Positions 1-7,924 of a stretch of 34,640 bases of DNA are shown here, one piece after another (the stretch's first letter is position 1; the number at the start of each line of letters is the position of its first letter). Under the pieces are notes generated by a model. It was not told the DNA's origin, made no database searches, and saw only the letters and a program-made list of their open reading frames with translations. The translations under genes and the position numbers were made by a program. The DNA is from an uncultured Eubacteriales bacterium (GTDB taxonomy: Bacteria > Bacillota > Clostridia > Christensenellales > Aristaeellaceae), in the NCBI GenBank assembly GCA_902781945.1, contig CACZLE010000054.1:1-34640 (forward strand), in the 5' to 3' direction.

Positions 1-555
1 GAAAGAATAAAACGAACGAAGGCGTTCCTTTTCGCCGCCCGAAAAGGAACCGAAAAGGGCTGTGTTTATAGCGTTTGTTGGTTTGTTCCATGGTTGTTGC
101 GCGTCAGCGTTTGCGAAGGCTGTCCTGTGCGCGCTCCCGGGCCTATCGGCCTATGTCTGCTACGCAGACGCACACTCCCGTGTGCCGGGAGCGGTTGGAT
201 TTTCCTTATTTTCGCTCTGACCCTCACGCTTCGCGCTCGGGATGCAGCGCAGATAACCCAACTTGCACGCATAAAAGCTACATCCCGAGCGCAGGGCGTG
301 AGGGGGCGAACCAAACAAGAGAGAGGACCAGCAACGCCGACGCGCGAAGCGCAAGATGCGAAGCATCGCTTTAGCAGGCGCGTCTGACAAGTTCGTTCCT
401 TCTTCCGCAGACATGAATGACAATAGACATCGCCAAGCCAAGAAATATAAAGACTGCCCTTTCTGCTTCTCTTTCTTGCCGCAGGCAGTAGCGCGGGGCG
501 TAGAACTGAAAGAGAAGGCCCTCGTCGTTCCCCTTCCCCGTCAAATTTCTGTTTT
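1..555. repeat. Hairpin-rich intergenic repeat island 1 (inverted copy at the window's right end)
   Basis: No convincing gene is present. Positions 215-555 match the reverse complement of about 34321-34640 with only scattered substitutions and one indel of about 25 nt. Structures seen: a perfect 11-bp hairpin at 24-34/40-50; a compact cloverleaf at 132-193; a hairpin with 24-nt arms at 221-244/281-304; mini-hairpins at 342-352 and 355-367; and a 10-bp stem at 466-475/508-517. The right boundary reads, on the minus strand, ACAGAAATTTGACGGGG, a motif that recurs at the edges of the other islands. The window starts inside this island, so its left end is unknown. Positions 556-597 hold a 22-nt motif that recurs at 15056-15078. 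Confidence 0.85.
132..193. other. Compact cloverleaf-like palindrome
   Basis: A 9-bp outer stem (CGCTCCCGG at 132-140 with CCGGGAGCG at 185-193) encloses three hairpins in 62 nt. They are GGCC/GGCC with a TATC loop, GTCTGC/GCAGAC with a TAC loop, and CACAC/GTGTG with a TCCC loop. It is not a tRNA: the arm sizes are wrong and there is no T-loop GTTC. Similar closed multi-hairpin shapes occur in the other islands. Confidence 0.6.
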
Positions 556-597
556 TCGATGTATGGTTTTAATCAGGCTTCAATATAAATTGAGAAA

Positions 598-1986
598 TCA
601 GAACTCCGCGCTGCCGGTGGTGCGCGGGAAGGGAAGCACGTCGCGGATGTTGCTGACGCCGGTGAGGTACATGATCAGGCGCTCGAAGCCCAGGCCAAAG
701 CCGCTGTGGGGAGCGCTGCCGTACTTGCGCAGCTCCAGGTACCACCAGTAGCTTTCCTTGTCCAGCCCCAGCTCGTCCATGCGGGCCTCCAGCTTTTGCA
801 GGTCGTCCTCGCGCTGGCTGCCGCCGATCAGCTCGCCGATGCCGGGCACCAGGATATCCACGGCGGCCACGGTCTTGCCGTCGTCGTTCTGCTTCATGTA
901 GAAGGCCTTGATTTCCTTGGGATAATCGTACACGCACACCGGGCGGCCAAAGTGCTTTTCGGCCAGATAGCGCTCATGCTCGGTCTGCATGTCCATGCCC
1001 CAGTAGGCGCCAAACTCAAAGTTCTCGCCGCTGTTTTTCAGGATCTCGATGGCCTCGGTATAGCTGACCCGGGCAAAATCGCTGTCCCGCACGTGGGTGA
1101 GGCGCTCGATGAGGCCCTTGTCCACAAAGTTATTGAGGAATTCCAGTTCCTCGGGGCAGCGCTCCATCACGTCGCCGATGACGAAGCGCACCATGGCCTC
1201 GGCCAGTTCCATATCATCCTGGAGATCAGCAAAGGCGATTTCCGGCTCGATCATCCAGAATTCCGCCGCATGGCGCTGGGTGTAGCTCTTTTCCGCGCGG
1301 AAGGTGGGGCCAAAGGTGTACACATTGCGGAAGGCCATGCAGAAGGCCTCCACGTTCAGTTGGCCGGACACGGTCAGGTTGGCGGGCTTGCCGAAGAAAT
1401 CCTCCTTGAAGTCCACGTTGCCCTTGTCATCCCGGGGCGGATCGCCCGCGTCCAGGGTGGTGACGCGGAACATTTCGCCCGCGCCCTCGGCGTCGCTGGC
1501 GGTGATCAGCGGGGTGTGCACGTACACGAAGTCCCGGTCCGCGAAGAAGCGGTGGATACTCTGGGCCGCCACGCTGCGGATGCGGAACACGGCGCTGAAC
1601 AGGTTGGTGCGGGGGCGCAGATGGGCCTGGGTGCGCAGATATTCCACGGTGTGGCGCTTCTTCTGCAAGGGATAGCTGGGATCGGCCATGCCCACAACGT
1701 TCACGGTTTCGGCCTTCAGCTCAAAGGGCTGGGGCATGTCGGGGGTCAGCTTAAGGACGCCCTCGGCTTCGATGGCGCTGCCCAGGGTGACCTTCACGAT
1801 CTCCCGAAAGCCGGGCACGGTCTCGTCCAGCACGATCTGCAGGGGCTTGAAGAAGGTGCCGTCGTTCAAGGAAATAAAGGCAAAAGCCTTGCTGTCGCGC
1901 ACGGTGCGCACCCAGCCGCTGACGCGCACGCGCTCGCCGTCGGCAGGGGTGTGGCGATAAAGCTCACGGATGGAAATGGTGTTCAT
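598..1986 (-). CDS. asnS: Asparaginyl-tRNA synthetase
   Basis: Class IIb aminoacyl-tRNA synthetase that charges tRNA-Asn with asparagine in the cytosol; 462 residues, normal for bacterial AsnRS. An N-terminal OB-fold anticodon-binding domain (about residues 1-110) precedes the catalytic core. In the core one sees [14 protein letters not shown], typical of AsnRS, the motif 2 region FRAEKS and [12 protein letters not shown], and motif 3 GFGLGFERL followed by the usual C-terminal [11 protein letters not shown]. The ATG at 1986 is chosen over an upstream in-frame codon because AGGAAGAGG lies about 9 nt before it and the protein then begins MNTISIREL, as AsnRS should. It lies 138 bp downstream of the glucokinase gene, with a repeat hairpin between. 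No T-box leader is visible. Confidence 0.96.
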   Translation of the reverse strand: MNTISIRELYRHTPADGERVRVSGWVRTVRDSKAFAFISLNDGTFFKPLQIVLDETVPGFREIVKVTLGSAIEAEGVLKLTPDMPQPFELKAETVNVVGMADPSYPLQKKRHTVEYLRTQAHLRPRTNLFSAVFRIRSVAAQSIHRFFADRDFVYVHTPLITASDAEGAGEMFRVTTLDAGDPPRDDKGNVDFKEDFFGKPANLTVSGQLNVEAFCMAFRNVYTFGPTFRAEKSYTQRHAAEFWMIEPEIAFADLQDDMELAEAMVRFVIGDVMERCPEELEFLNNFVDKGLIERLTHVRDSDFARVSYTEAIEILKNSGENFEFGAYWGMDMQTEHERYLAEKHFGRPVCVYDYPKEIKAFYMKQNDDGKTVAAVDILVPGIGELIGGSQREDDLQKLEARMDELGLDKESYWWYLELRKYGSAPHSGFGLGFERLIMYLTGVSNIRDVLPFPRTTGSAEF

Positions 1987-2020
1987 GGGAAAAACCCTCT
2001 TCCTTAATAAAATGGTTTTC

Positions 2021-2111
2021 AAGATCCTTCGACTCCGTTTCACTCCGCTCAGGATGACATCGGAAGCAGGCTGCTCCTTTGGCTGTCATCCTGAGCAAAG
2101 CGAAGGATCTT
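2021..2111. repeat. MITE-like inverted repeat, CCTTCGACT/AGGATGACA family
   Basis: Left arm 2021-2059 begins AAGATCCTTCGAC and ends CTCAGGATGACA. Right arm 2084-2111 is its imperfect reverse complement, shortened by an internal deletion. The loop carries a further small GCAG/CTGC hairpin. A second copy lies at 24207-24363 and a related stem forms the terminator at 14600-14647. It sits between glcK and asnS and could form a strong hairpin in a minus-strand transcript. Confidence 0.8.
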
Positions 2112-2124
2112 GTTTGCTTGCTGA

Positions 2125-3069
2125 TTATTCCTTCCCCAGCAGCGCCGCGCCGATGATACCGGCGTCGTTGCCCAGGGAGGCGATGCGCAATTCAGGCTGC
2201 TTGAGCGTGGGATAGAACAGGTATTCCGGCAGGGCGGCCTTCACGGCGTCCAGCAGGAAGTCGCCCGCGCGGCTCACGCCGCCGCCCAGGATGATCATAT
2301 CCGGGTCGATGAAGGAGATGACGTTGTTGATGGCGATGGCCAGGTATTTGACGAACCGGTTGAACACTTGCATCGCAACGCTGTCACCCTCTTTCGCGGC
2401 GTCAAAGACCACCTTGGCGTTGATCTTGTCCATGTCGCCCTCCACGGCGCGCATGATCAGGCAGTTGGGCGCGTCAGCGCAGGCTTCCCGGGCCATGCGG
2501 ATGATGGCGGTGGCGCTGCAATAGCGCTCGGCGCAGCCGCGCTTGCCGCAGGTGCAGGGCACGCCGTCCACCTCGATGACCAGGTGGCCCAGCTCGCTGC
2601 CCGCGCCGTGAGCGCCGGCCCAGATCTTGCCGTTCATCACGATGCCGCCGCCCAGGCCCGTGCCCAGGGTCATGAACACGCTGCTGTCGGTGCCGCGGCT
2701 GACGCCCGCCTGATACTCGGCCCAGCCCGCCACGGTGGCGTCGTTATCCATGTAGACGGGCTTGTTGATGTACTGCTGCAATTCCGCCCGCAGGGGCACG
2801 TTGCGCCAGCCCAGGTTGGTGCAGAAGATGACCATGCCGTCCTTGTCGGCCACGCCGGGGATGCCCACGCCGATGGAGTGGAGCTCGTCCTCCGTGATCT
2901 TTGCCTCCTCCATCACCTTTTTGGCGCAGGCGGCCATGTCCTTGATCAGTTCCTGATAGGGACGGCTGGCCAGGGTGGGGGTTTCCGTCTTGGCGATGAT
3001 GCGGCCTTCCTCGTTGACCAGGCCCACGGCGATATTGGTGCCGCCCAGATCGATACCGATGTAATACAT
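2125..3069 (-). CDS. glcK: ROK-family glucokinase
   Basis: Cytosolic sugar kinase that probably phosphorylates glucose to glucose-6-phosphate with ATP; 314 residues, usual for ROK glucokinases. The N-terminal phosphate-binding motif GIDLGGTNIAVG is at residues 5-16. The catalytic Asp lies in DNDA (Asp near residue 110), and the ROK zinc-binding cluster C-T-C-G-K-R-G-C-A-E starts at Cys172. The ATG at 3069 is preferred to a TTG two codons upstream because AAAGGAG then sits 9 nt away. It follows hprK by 28 bp on the same strand and is probably cotranscribed with it. Substrate could be another hexose, since ROK kinases vary, but glucose is the likeliest. Confidence 0.9.
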   Translation of the reverse strand: MYYIGIDLGGTNIAVGLVNEEGRIIAKTETPTLASRPYQELIKDMAACAKKVMEEAKITEDELHSIGVGIPGVADKDGMVIFCTNLGWRNVPLRAELQQYINKPVYMDNDATVAGWAEYQAGVSRGTDSSVFMTLGTGLGGGIVMNGKIWAGAHGAGSELGHLVIEVDGVPCTCGKRGCAERYCSATAIIRMAREACADAPNCLIMRAVEGDMDKINAKVVFDAAKEGDSVAMQVFNRFVKYLAIAINNVISFIDPDMIILGGGVSRAGDFLLDAVKAALPEYLFYPTLKQPELRIASLGNDAGIIGAALLGKE

Positions 3070-3097
3070 ACTCAAACGCTCCTTTATTTGCAGGCTT

Positions 3098-4027
3098 TTA
3101 GCCGTTTTGGTTCATGCGCTGCTGGATCATTTCATTGGTGCGGCGGTCCAGCTCCTGGGCGGCGGAATAGCCCGACTGCTTCAGGCTGTAATTGCGGGCG
3201 GCCACCTCGATGATGATGGCCATGTTGCGGCCCGGCTTCACCGGCATGGTGATGCAGGGCAGCTTGACGCCCATGAGCTCCGTGTATTCGTCCGTCAGGC
3301 CCATGCGGTCATATTCCTTCTGCTCGTCCCATTTTTCCAGGTGGATCACCATGCTGATGGTCTTGCGCATCAGCACCGAGCCGATGCCGAACATGGCCTT
3401 GATATCGATGATGCCCAGGCCGCGGATCTCCATCAGATGGCGCACCATCTCCGGCGCTTCGCCGCGCACCTGCTCGTCGGACACCTGCCAGATATCCACC
3501 ACGTCGTCCGCCACCAGCTGATGGCCGCGCTTGATCAGCTCCAAGGCCGCCTCGCTTTTGCCCACGCTGCTGCGGCCCGTGATCAGCACGCCCACGCCGT
3601 AAACGTCCATCAGCACGCCGTGCACCGTGGCCCGGGGGGCCAGCGCCTCGCGCATATAGATGATGGCGTTCATGGAGAAGCGGCTGGTGTTCACGTCCGT
3701 CTGGTACACGGGCACGTCGTGCTCCCGGGCCAATTCCAGCAGCTCCTCATGGGGCATCATGCCCCGGCAGATGATGACGCAGGGGATATTGTAGGAGAAG
3801 AAGGCCTTGAGCCGCTCCAGACGCTTTTCTGAGTTCATGGAGTCCAGATAGGCCATCTCCGCCTTGCCGATCACCTGGGGGCGCTCCTGGGCAAAATAAT
3901 CGAAATGTCCGGCCAGTTGCAGGCCGGGGCGGTTGGTATCGGCCTGCTCGATGGGCCACTCCGTCTTGGTGGAGGGGCTCAGCGTGCGCAGGGACAGGGC
4001 GTTGACAAAATCCGCGACCCGAATCAT
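3098..4027 (-). CDS. hprK: HPr kinase/phosphorylase
   Basis: Bifunctional enzyme that phosphorylates HPr on its regulatory serine and removes the phosphate again, so controlling CcpA-type catabolite repression. It has 309 residues, the family length. The Walker A motif GRSSVGKS has its Lys at residue 157 and is followed by the family sequence LIKRGHQLVADDVV; EIRGLGIIDI is the second family signature. The N-terminal 130 residues are the less conserved HprK N domain. The start is the ATG at 4027 with GGAGG 8 nt upstream; the open frame extends further upstream but without a ribosome site. A strong promoter lies at 4058-4086. It is first in a probable hprK-glcK transcript. Confidence 0.95.
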   Translation of the reverse strand: MIRVADFVNALSLRTLSPSTKTEWPIEQADTNRPGLQLAGHFDYFAQERPQVIGKAEMAYLDSMNSEKRLERLKAFFSYNIPCVIICRGMMPHEELLELAREHDVPVYQTDVNTSRFSMNAIIYMREALAPRATVHGVLMDVYGVGVLITGRSSVGKSEAALELIKRGHQLVADDVVDIWQVSDEQVRGEAPEMVRHLMEIRGLGIIDIKAMFGIGSVLMRKTISMVIHLEKWDEQKEYDRMGLTDEYTELMGVKLPCITMPVKPGRNMAIIIEVAARNYSLKQSGYSAAQELDRRTNEMIQQRMNQNG

Positions 4028-4057
4028 AGGGCATACCTCCGCGAGTTTAATGCATTC

Positions 4058-4086
4058 ATTATAGCATGAAACCGCGCGTTTTCCAA
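4058..4086 (-). promoter_or_regulatory. Sigma-70-type promoter of hprK
   Basis: On the minus strand TTGGAA (4081-4086), a 17-nt spacer, then TATAAT (4058-4063), about 30 nt before the hprK ATG. Near-consensus spacing and -10. Confidence 0.8.
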
Positions 4087-4146
4087 GACTTAACCCGGCG
4101 GGGAGAAGGAAAAACGGGAATTTTTTCTTGGAAAGGCCGGACAAAC

Positions 4147-4210
4147 AAAAAAATGACAGAAAAGAGGTTCTGTTGGACCATAAAGGCCCATCGGAACCCC
4201 TTTTCTGTCA
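4147..4210 (-). terminator. Rho-independent terminator of the ZorAB-like operon
   Basis: Read on the minus strand, a 17-bp stem (4194-4210 with 4154-4170, one G-U wobble) begins TGACAGAAAA and is followed by seven T's (4153-4147). The stem overlaps the stop codon of the preceding gene and insulates the operon from hprK. Confidence 0.9.
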
Positions 4211-4708
4211 CCTGTACGTCGCCGTGACGGTCTTTTTCATGCCCCACAGATAATAGGTGATGCGGAAGGAACGCGGGACGGAGGGCTGCTGGGCGCTGGT
4301 GAGCACCACGCACCACAGGTCGCCCTCGCTGTGGGCGGGGAGCTGGCGGTCGGCGTTCACCTGGCTGGCGTCCAGGGTGGTGTAGCACAGCATGTCGCCC
4401 TGGCCGGGCACGGCCTGCACCTCCACCATTTCGGCCCCGATCATGCCGGGGTTGCGCAGGCGGAAGGTATAGGTGCGGAAATCATAATCCAGGCTGCTGC
4501 CGGGCAGCTCCTCCGCGAAAGGCGTGCCCAGCAGGGCGTTCTGGTCCATGGCGGTCTGCAGGGCGGTGAAGTCCTCCTGCCGCTCGAAGGCCGGGGTCAC
4601 CTCCTCGGTGACGGACACCACCGTCAAGTGAGCGTTGGCCAGGGTATAGACCCCCAGCCCCAGGGCCAGCGCCACCAGCACGGCCATAAAAATCGCTGCG
4701 TATTTCAT
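4208..4708 (-). CDS. Small membrane-anchored protein of unknown family, third gene of the stator-like operon
   Basis: 166 residues. Residues 4-25 are a hydrophobic segment with no clear signal-peptidase site, so the protein is probably anchored with the remainder outside the membrane. The rest looks like a beta-rich domain (residues 75-165, with alternating hydrophobic stretches such as YTFRLRNPG and FRITYYLWGM). I do not recognise the family. The start codon is 3 nt after the stop of the MotB/OmpA-like gene and its ribosome site GGAG lies inside the end of that gene, so the two are translationally coupled. The terminator follows directly. The position suggests an accessory of the MotA/MotB-like complex; this is inference from context only. 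It shows no resemblance to ZorC, ZorD or ZorE. Confidence 0.75.
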   Translation of the reverse strand: MKYAAIFMAVLVALALGLGVYTLANAHLTVVSVTEEVTPAFERQEDFTALQTAMDQNALLGTPFAEELPGSSLDYDFRTYTFRLRNPGMIGAEMVEVQAVPGQGDMLCYTTLDASQVNADRQLPAHSEGDLWCVVLTSAQQPSVPRSFRITYYLWGMKKTVTATYR

Positions 4709-4711
4709 CTC

Positions 4712-5728
4712 TTACTCCAAGCCGGACAGGACCTGGCCCATCCGTTCGATCATTTCGGTATCCTTCAGGCGGAATTTGATTTCCACCCGGCGGCTGCGAT
4801 CCTCGTCCTCGGTGCCGTCGGCACGCAGGATGGGATTGGCATTGGCCCGGCCCTGGGCGGTGACGATCTGCCGCAGGGCTTCCTTCTGCGTCCGGGTGAG
4901 GGCACTCATCTGCTGGCAGTAGTTGGCTACGGCCAGGGCGCGCTCCTGGCTGAGTTTCAGATTGCCCGCGTAAGTGCCCGTGGAATCGGTGTGGCCCTCG
5001 ATGATGATCTCGGCCACGTAATCCCTGTATTCCGGGCTCATCAGCACGCCCAGGTAGACCGGGATCAGCCGGTCCAGCTGGCTTTTGCCCGCGTCGCTGA
5101 TGTCGGACTTGCCAAATTCAAACATCAGGGTGCTTTCCAGCACGATATCGCCGGTGGTTTTATCCACCGTGGCGGAGATATTGGCCTTTGCCAAGGCGCT
5201 GCTCAGTTCCTCCACGATGCGGGTGCGCACGCCCAGAAGATCGGCGATCTGCACCTGATAGCTGCTCAGCTCCTTTTCCTGCTCGGCCAGCACCAATTGC
5301 AGGGCGTCGATGCGGTTCTGTTGATCGGCCAGGTCGGCCTCGCGCAGCACGATCTGGGCCAGCAGTTTTTCGTTTTCCTCCTCGCGCTCGCTGAGTTTCA
5401 GCGTGGCGGCGTTCAGGTCCTGCTCCTTGGTGTCCAACTGGATCTGGATGGCGGCCAGCTCCTCCTCCTTGCCCATCAGGGTGACACGGGTGGTCTCCAG
5501 ATCCTTTTCCTGCTGGGCCAGGGTGACCTGGGCGGCGTCCAATTGCGCCTGCTGCTCGCCCAGCTCGCGGGTCTTGGTCTCCAGCAGCTGATAATAATTG
5601 TAGATGCTCAGCACGATGGCCAGAATGAAGATCAGCAGCAGCGACGCCATCATATCGGAATACGATATCCAATGGGTGCCGCCGTCCCCGGCCCGGTGGC
5701 GCTGCATCCTGTCTTGCCGCGCTTTCAT
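4712..5728 (-). CDS. MotB/OmpA-family stator subunit, ZorB-like
   Basis: 338 residues. One membrane helix (about 26-46) starts with ISYSDMMASLLLIF; Asp25 matches the ion-binding Asp of MotB-type stators. Residues about 50-185 are rich in Glu, Gln and Leu with heptad spacing and should form a long coiled coil, longer than the plug/linker of MotB or typical ZorB. Residues about 195-325 form an OmpA-like peptidoglycan-binding domain with EGHTDSTG, NLKLSQERA and RSRRVEIKF. By family knowledge it would dimerise within a pentamer of the upstream MotA-like protein and attach to the cell wall. Start ATG 5728 has AAGGGAG 6 nt upstream; only one base separates it from the preceding stop. MotB of a flagellum is less likely because no flagellar genes are near. 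Confidence 0.85.
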   Translation of the reverse strand: MKARQDRMQRHRAGDGGTHWISYSDMMASLLLIFILAIVLSIYNYYQLLETKTRELGEQQAQLDAAQVTLAQQEKDLETTRVTLMGKEEELAAIQIQLDTKEQDLNAATLKLSEREEENEKLLAQIVLREADLADQQNRIDALQLVLAEQEKELSSYQVQIADLLGVRTRIVEELSSALAKANISATVDKTTGDIVLESTLMFEFGKSDISDAGKSQLDRLIPVYLGVLMSPEYRDYVAEIIIEGHTDSTGTYAGNLKLSQERALAVANYCQQMSALTRTQKEALRQIVTAQGRANANPILRADGTEDEDRSRRVEIKFRLKDTEMIERMGQVLSGLE

Positions 5729-5729
5729 C

Positions 5730-7301
5730 TCAGGCTCCCTTCACGCTCTGGGTGGCGTCCTCGATGCAGCGGGTCATGTCCGCCAGGGCGCGCTGCATGC
5801 CGGACAGGGTTTGCAGAAGGGAATCCGCGCCCTCCTGCAGCTGCTCGTTTTTCAGGTTGAAGCCGCTTTGGGCGGTCTTGGCGGTCTTTTCGATGCTCTC
5901 CAGTTTGCCGTCCAGCAGGGAAATGACCCCGTGCATGTTCTCCTCAAACAAGCCCATGGTGCGGCTCAGGCCGCCGCTGATGCCGCTGACAAAGTCGGTG
6001 TAGCTCTGGCTGAGCTGGCGGCTGCTGTCCTGCATGGCCTGGCTCACCTGGTGGGCGGCCTCGCCGGTATCCTGGGACTGCATATGCACGGCCTCCAGCA
6101 CCCGGCCCGACCATTCGGCGTACTGCTGCATGCTGTCCTGCAGGCCCTGCTGGCTGGAGCGCAGGGAGGAGATATAGTCCATCTGCTCCTGGGCCGCGGC
6201 GTGCATGCCGTCCAGCAGCCGCTGGGTCTGGCCCGCAAAGGCCTGCTGGTCCTGGCGGCTCTGGTAGATCTCACCCGCGTAATCCTCAAACCGGGCGGTG
6301 ACGTTTTGCAGCACGCCCGTCATCTCCTGCATGCTGCCCAGGATATTCAGGGCGGCGTCCATGGAGCTGTTCAGGCTTTCCCGATCCACCCGCTGGGCCT
6401 GGTTGATGGCGGACAGGGTCTGGCCCAGCTTGGCGAACTGCCCGTCCAGGGCCCCGTTCATGCGGTTGATGAAACTGCCCACGATGTGATCCAGGCCCTC
6501 CAATTGCGCCTGGGTCTCGGCGGCGATATAGCGGCTGACGCTCTGGGTGACGGGGGCCATGCTGGCCTTCACGGCCTCGCTGACGCCCTCGGTCATTTTG
6601 CTGCCCAGCTCGCTGACGGCATGGCGCAGGAAGGCCGCCTGATCCTCGTTCTGGATGATGGCCTGCACGTTATCGCTCAGGGGCCGCTGCATGACGAACT
6701 CGGTGAAGGCCTCATAAAAGGCGTCGATGCCGTTCTGGGCGGAGCCGATGCCCGCGCGGTTGAGGATATTGAAAAGCAGGGAGCAGGCGCAGCCCGCGAT
6801 GGAGGTGCCAAAGGCGAAATTCATGCCGCTGATCATCTTGGAGATGCCCGCCATGGTGTCCTCGGCGCTGGACAGATCCAGCGATCCCAGGCCCCGCACC
6901 AGGCCGATGAAGGTGCCCAAGATGCCCAGGGAGGTCAAAATGCCCGGGATCACGTCGCCCAGCTGGGTGTGGCTGTGGGCGTAGATCACGGTATCGTCGT
7001 TGATGTAATCCTCCACGTCGCAGTTGATGCCCCGGCTGTCCAATTGCTCCGCGTTCACCAGGAACCGCCGCCAGGCTGCCTGCATGGGCCGGCCCAGGAA
7101 CAGCGGGTCCTGCCACACGGGGCTTTGGCCGTCCCGCAGGGTCATGACCTCCAGCTTGTGCACCGCCCGGCGCAGCAGATGGGCGCACCGGCGGCTGGGG
7201 AGGATGCACTTGGCAAACCCCACCAGGGTGATGACGGCGATGGCGCCATAGACGAGCACGTCGGCCAGGCTCCCCGCCAGACTGTGCAGGATTTCCGTCA
7301 C
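5730..7301 (-). CDS. MotA/TolQ/ExbB-family channel subunit with long cytoplasmic tail, ZorA-like
   Basis: 523 residues. TM1 is at about 10-32; TM2 (about 115-137) carries PGILTSLGILGTFIGLVRGL, the MotA/ExbB signature; TM3 is at about 157-181 (GTSIAGCACSLLFNIL). Residues 190-523 form a Gln/Ala/Ser-rich helical tail of about 330 residues, as in ZorA of the Zorya antiphage system, and unlike plain ExbB or TolQ. It should conduct protons or sodium ions and pair with the MotB/OmpA-like protein encoded next. The start is the GTG at 7301 with GGGAGG 7 nt upstream; an ATG 20 codons earlier has no ribosome site and lies in the promoter. First gene of the operon. Confidence 0.87.
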   Translation of the reverse strand: MTEILHSLAGSLADVLVYGAIAVITLVGFAKCILPSRRCAHLLRRAVHKLEVMTLRDGQSPVWQDPLFLGRPMQAAWRRFLVNAEQLDSRGINCDVEDYINDDTVIYAHSHTQLGDVIPGILTSLGILGTFIGLVRGLGSLDLSSAEDTMAGISKMISGMNFAFGTSIAGCACSLLFNILNRAGIGSAQNGIDAFYEAFTEFVMQRPLSDNVQAIIQNEDQAAFLRHAVSELGSKMTEGVSEAVKASMAPVTQSVSRYIAAETQAQLEGLDHIVGSFINRMNGALDGQFAKLGQTLSAINQAQRVDRESLNSSMDAALNILGSMQEMTGVLQNVTARFEDYAGEIYQSRQDQQAFAGQTQRLLDGMHAAAQEQMDYISSLRSSQQGLQDSMQQYAEWSGRVLEAVHMQSQDTGEAAHQVSQAMQDSSRQLSQSYTDFVSGISGGLSRTMGLFEENMHGVISLLDGKLESIEKTAKTAQSGFNLKNEQLQEGADSLLQTLSGMQRALADMTRCIEDATQSVKGA

Positions 7302-7332
7302 GCGGATCCCTCCCTTTTTAGGTCTCCCCTGT

Positions 7333-7361
7333 ATTGTACCGGAAAAGGCCGCGAAATGCAA
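7333..7361 (-). promoter_or_regulatory. Sigma-70-type promoter of the ZorAB-like operon
   Basis: On the minus strand TTGCAT (7356-7361), 17 nt, TACAAT (7333-7338), ending 31 nt before the GTG start. The stretch just upstream (7362-7436) is markedly AT-rich against a GC-rich background, which could act as an UP element. Confidence 0.8.
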
Positions 7362-7650
7362 CGAAAATATGAAGAATTTATTATGAATTTTTACATTTAT
7401 AATACTATTTATCGTGTGAAATTGGACACACAGTAATTTGGCGGGGATACGTTGGAGGCCTCCGTGTCCGGGGCCTTCCGGCCCGCTCTACGCTGAAAGC
7501 CTGCCACCGGCAGCCTTTCCGGGCGCTTCGAGCCCTCCAAACCTCTGCGCCAGGAGAATTCTTCTCCTGGACCTCGGCGGGCGAACCGGCTTGGACACAC
7601 TTTCAAACAATTTCCGCCAGTTGATTGAATAGGGCTTGACTTATATCGTG

Positions 7651-7768
7651 CTCCAGAAATACGCCGCAAATGAAAAAGTGCTGGATTCAAGCAAGCTTGA
7701 TCCAGCATTTTCCATACTGCGGCTATAACGCTGCGCGTTATTGACGGCTAAAGCCGTCATTTCTGGAG
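7651..7768. other. Cloverleaf-like structured element, unit A
   Basis: Outer stem CTCCAGAAAT (7651-7660) with ATTTCTGGAG (7759-7768), perfect over 10 bp. Inside are three arms. A long arm closes with GCCGCA/TGCGGC (7663-7668/7718-7723) and ends in TGCTGGAT/ATCCAGCA (7679-7686/7700-7707). Then come ATAACGC/GCGTTAT (7725-7731/7735-7741) and TGACGGCT/AGCCGTCA (7742-7749/7752-7759). Confidence 0.75.
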
Positions 7769-7805
7769 CGGGGCTTCAACCATGTTTGGTTTCCAAATCA
7801 AGTGA

Positions 7806-7924
7806 GTCTGGGGTCGGTCTGCGAAGCAGGCCGAGGATTGCGCGGCAATCCCGAAAAATCCGGCAGATGGCTGGTCGAGCTTGCTCGTACCAGACAGCTG
7901 TTGGATTTTTCATTGGCCCCAGAC
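7806..7924. other. Cloverleaf-like structured element, unit B
   Basis: Outer stem GTCTGGGG (7806-7813) with CCCCAGAC (7917-7924). Inside: a hairpin with a GAA loop around 7821-7827; GGATTGC/GCAATCC; and a long arm closed by GAAAAATCC/GGATTTTTC (7853-7861/7903-7911) with CTGGTCGAGC pairing to GCTCG-T-ACCAG. Same plan and nearly the same length as unit A, with unrelated sequence. Confidence 0.72.

Noticed and set aside
132..193. tRNA gene
   Set aside because: No T-loop, anticodon arm or CCA-side features; the three inner arms have the wrong sizes.
66..751. Several 80-130 codon open frames in island 1
   Set aside because: They run through the hairpins, have no plausible ribosome site, and the inverted copy at 34321-34640 breaks them; the region is non-coding repeat.
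1987..2124. T-box riboswitch for asnS
   Set aside because: No T-box sequence or specifier stem; the gap holds only the MITE-like repeat.
3070..3075. TTG start for glucokinase
   Set aside because: Spacing to AAAGGAG would be only 3 nt; the ATG at 3069 fits.
4208..7301. A complete Zorya antiphage system
   Set aside because: Only ZorA- and ZorB-like genes are present. No ZorC, ZorD helicase or ZorE nuclease gene lies on either side, so a defence role is not claimed.
4712..7301. Flagellar motAB
   Set aside because: The MotA-like protein has three helices and a long tail, the partner has an extended coil, and no flagellar or chemotaxis genes are near.
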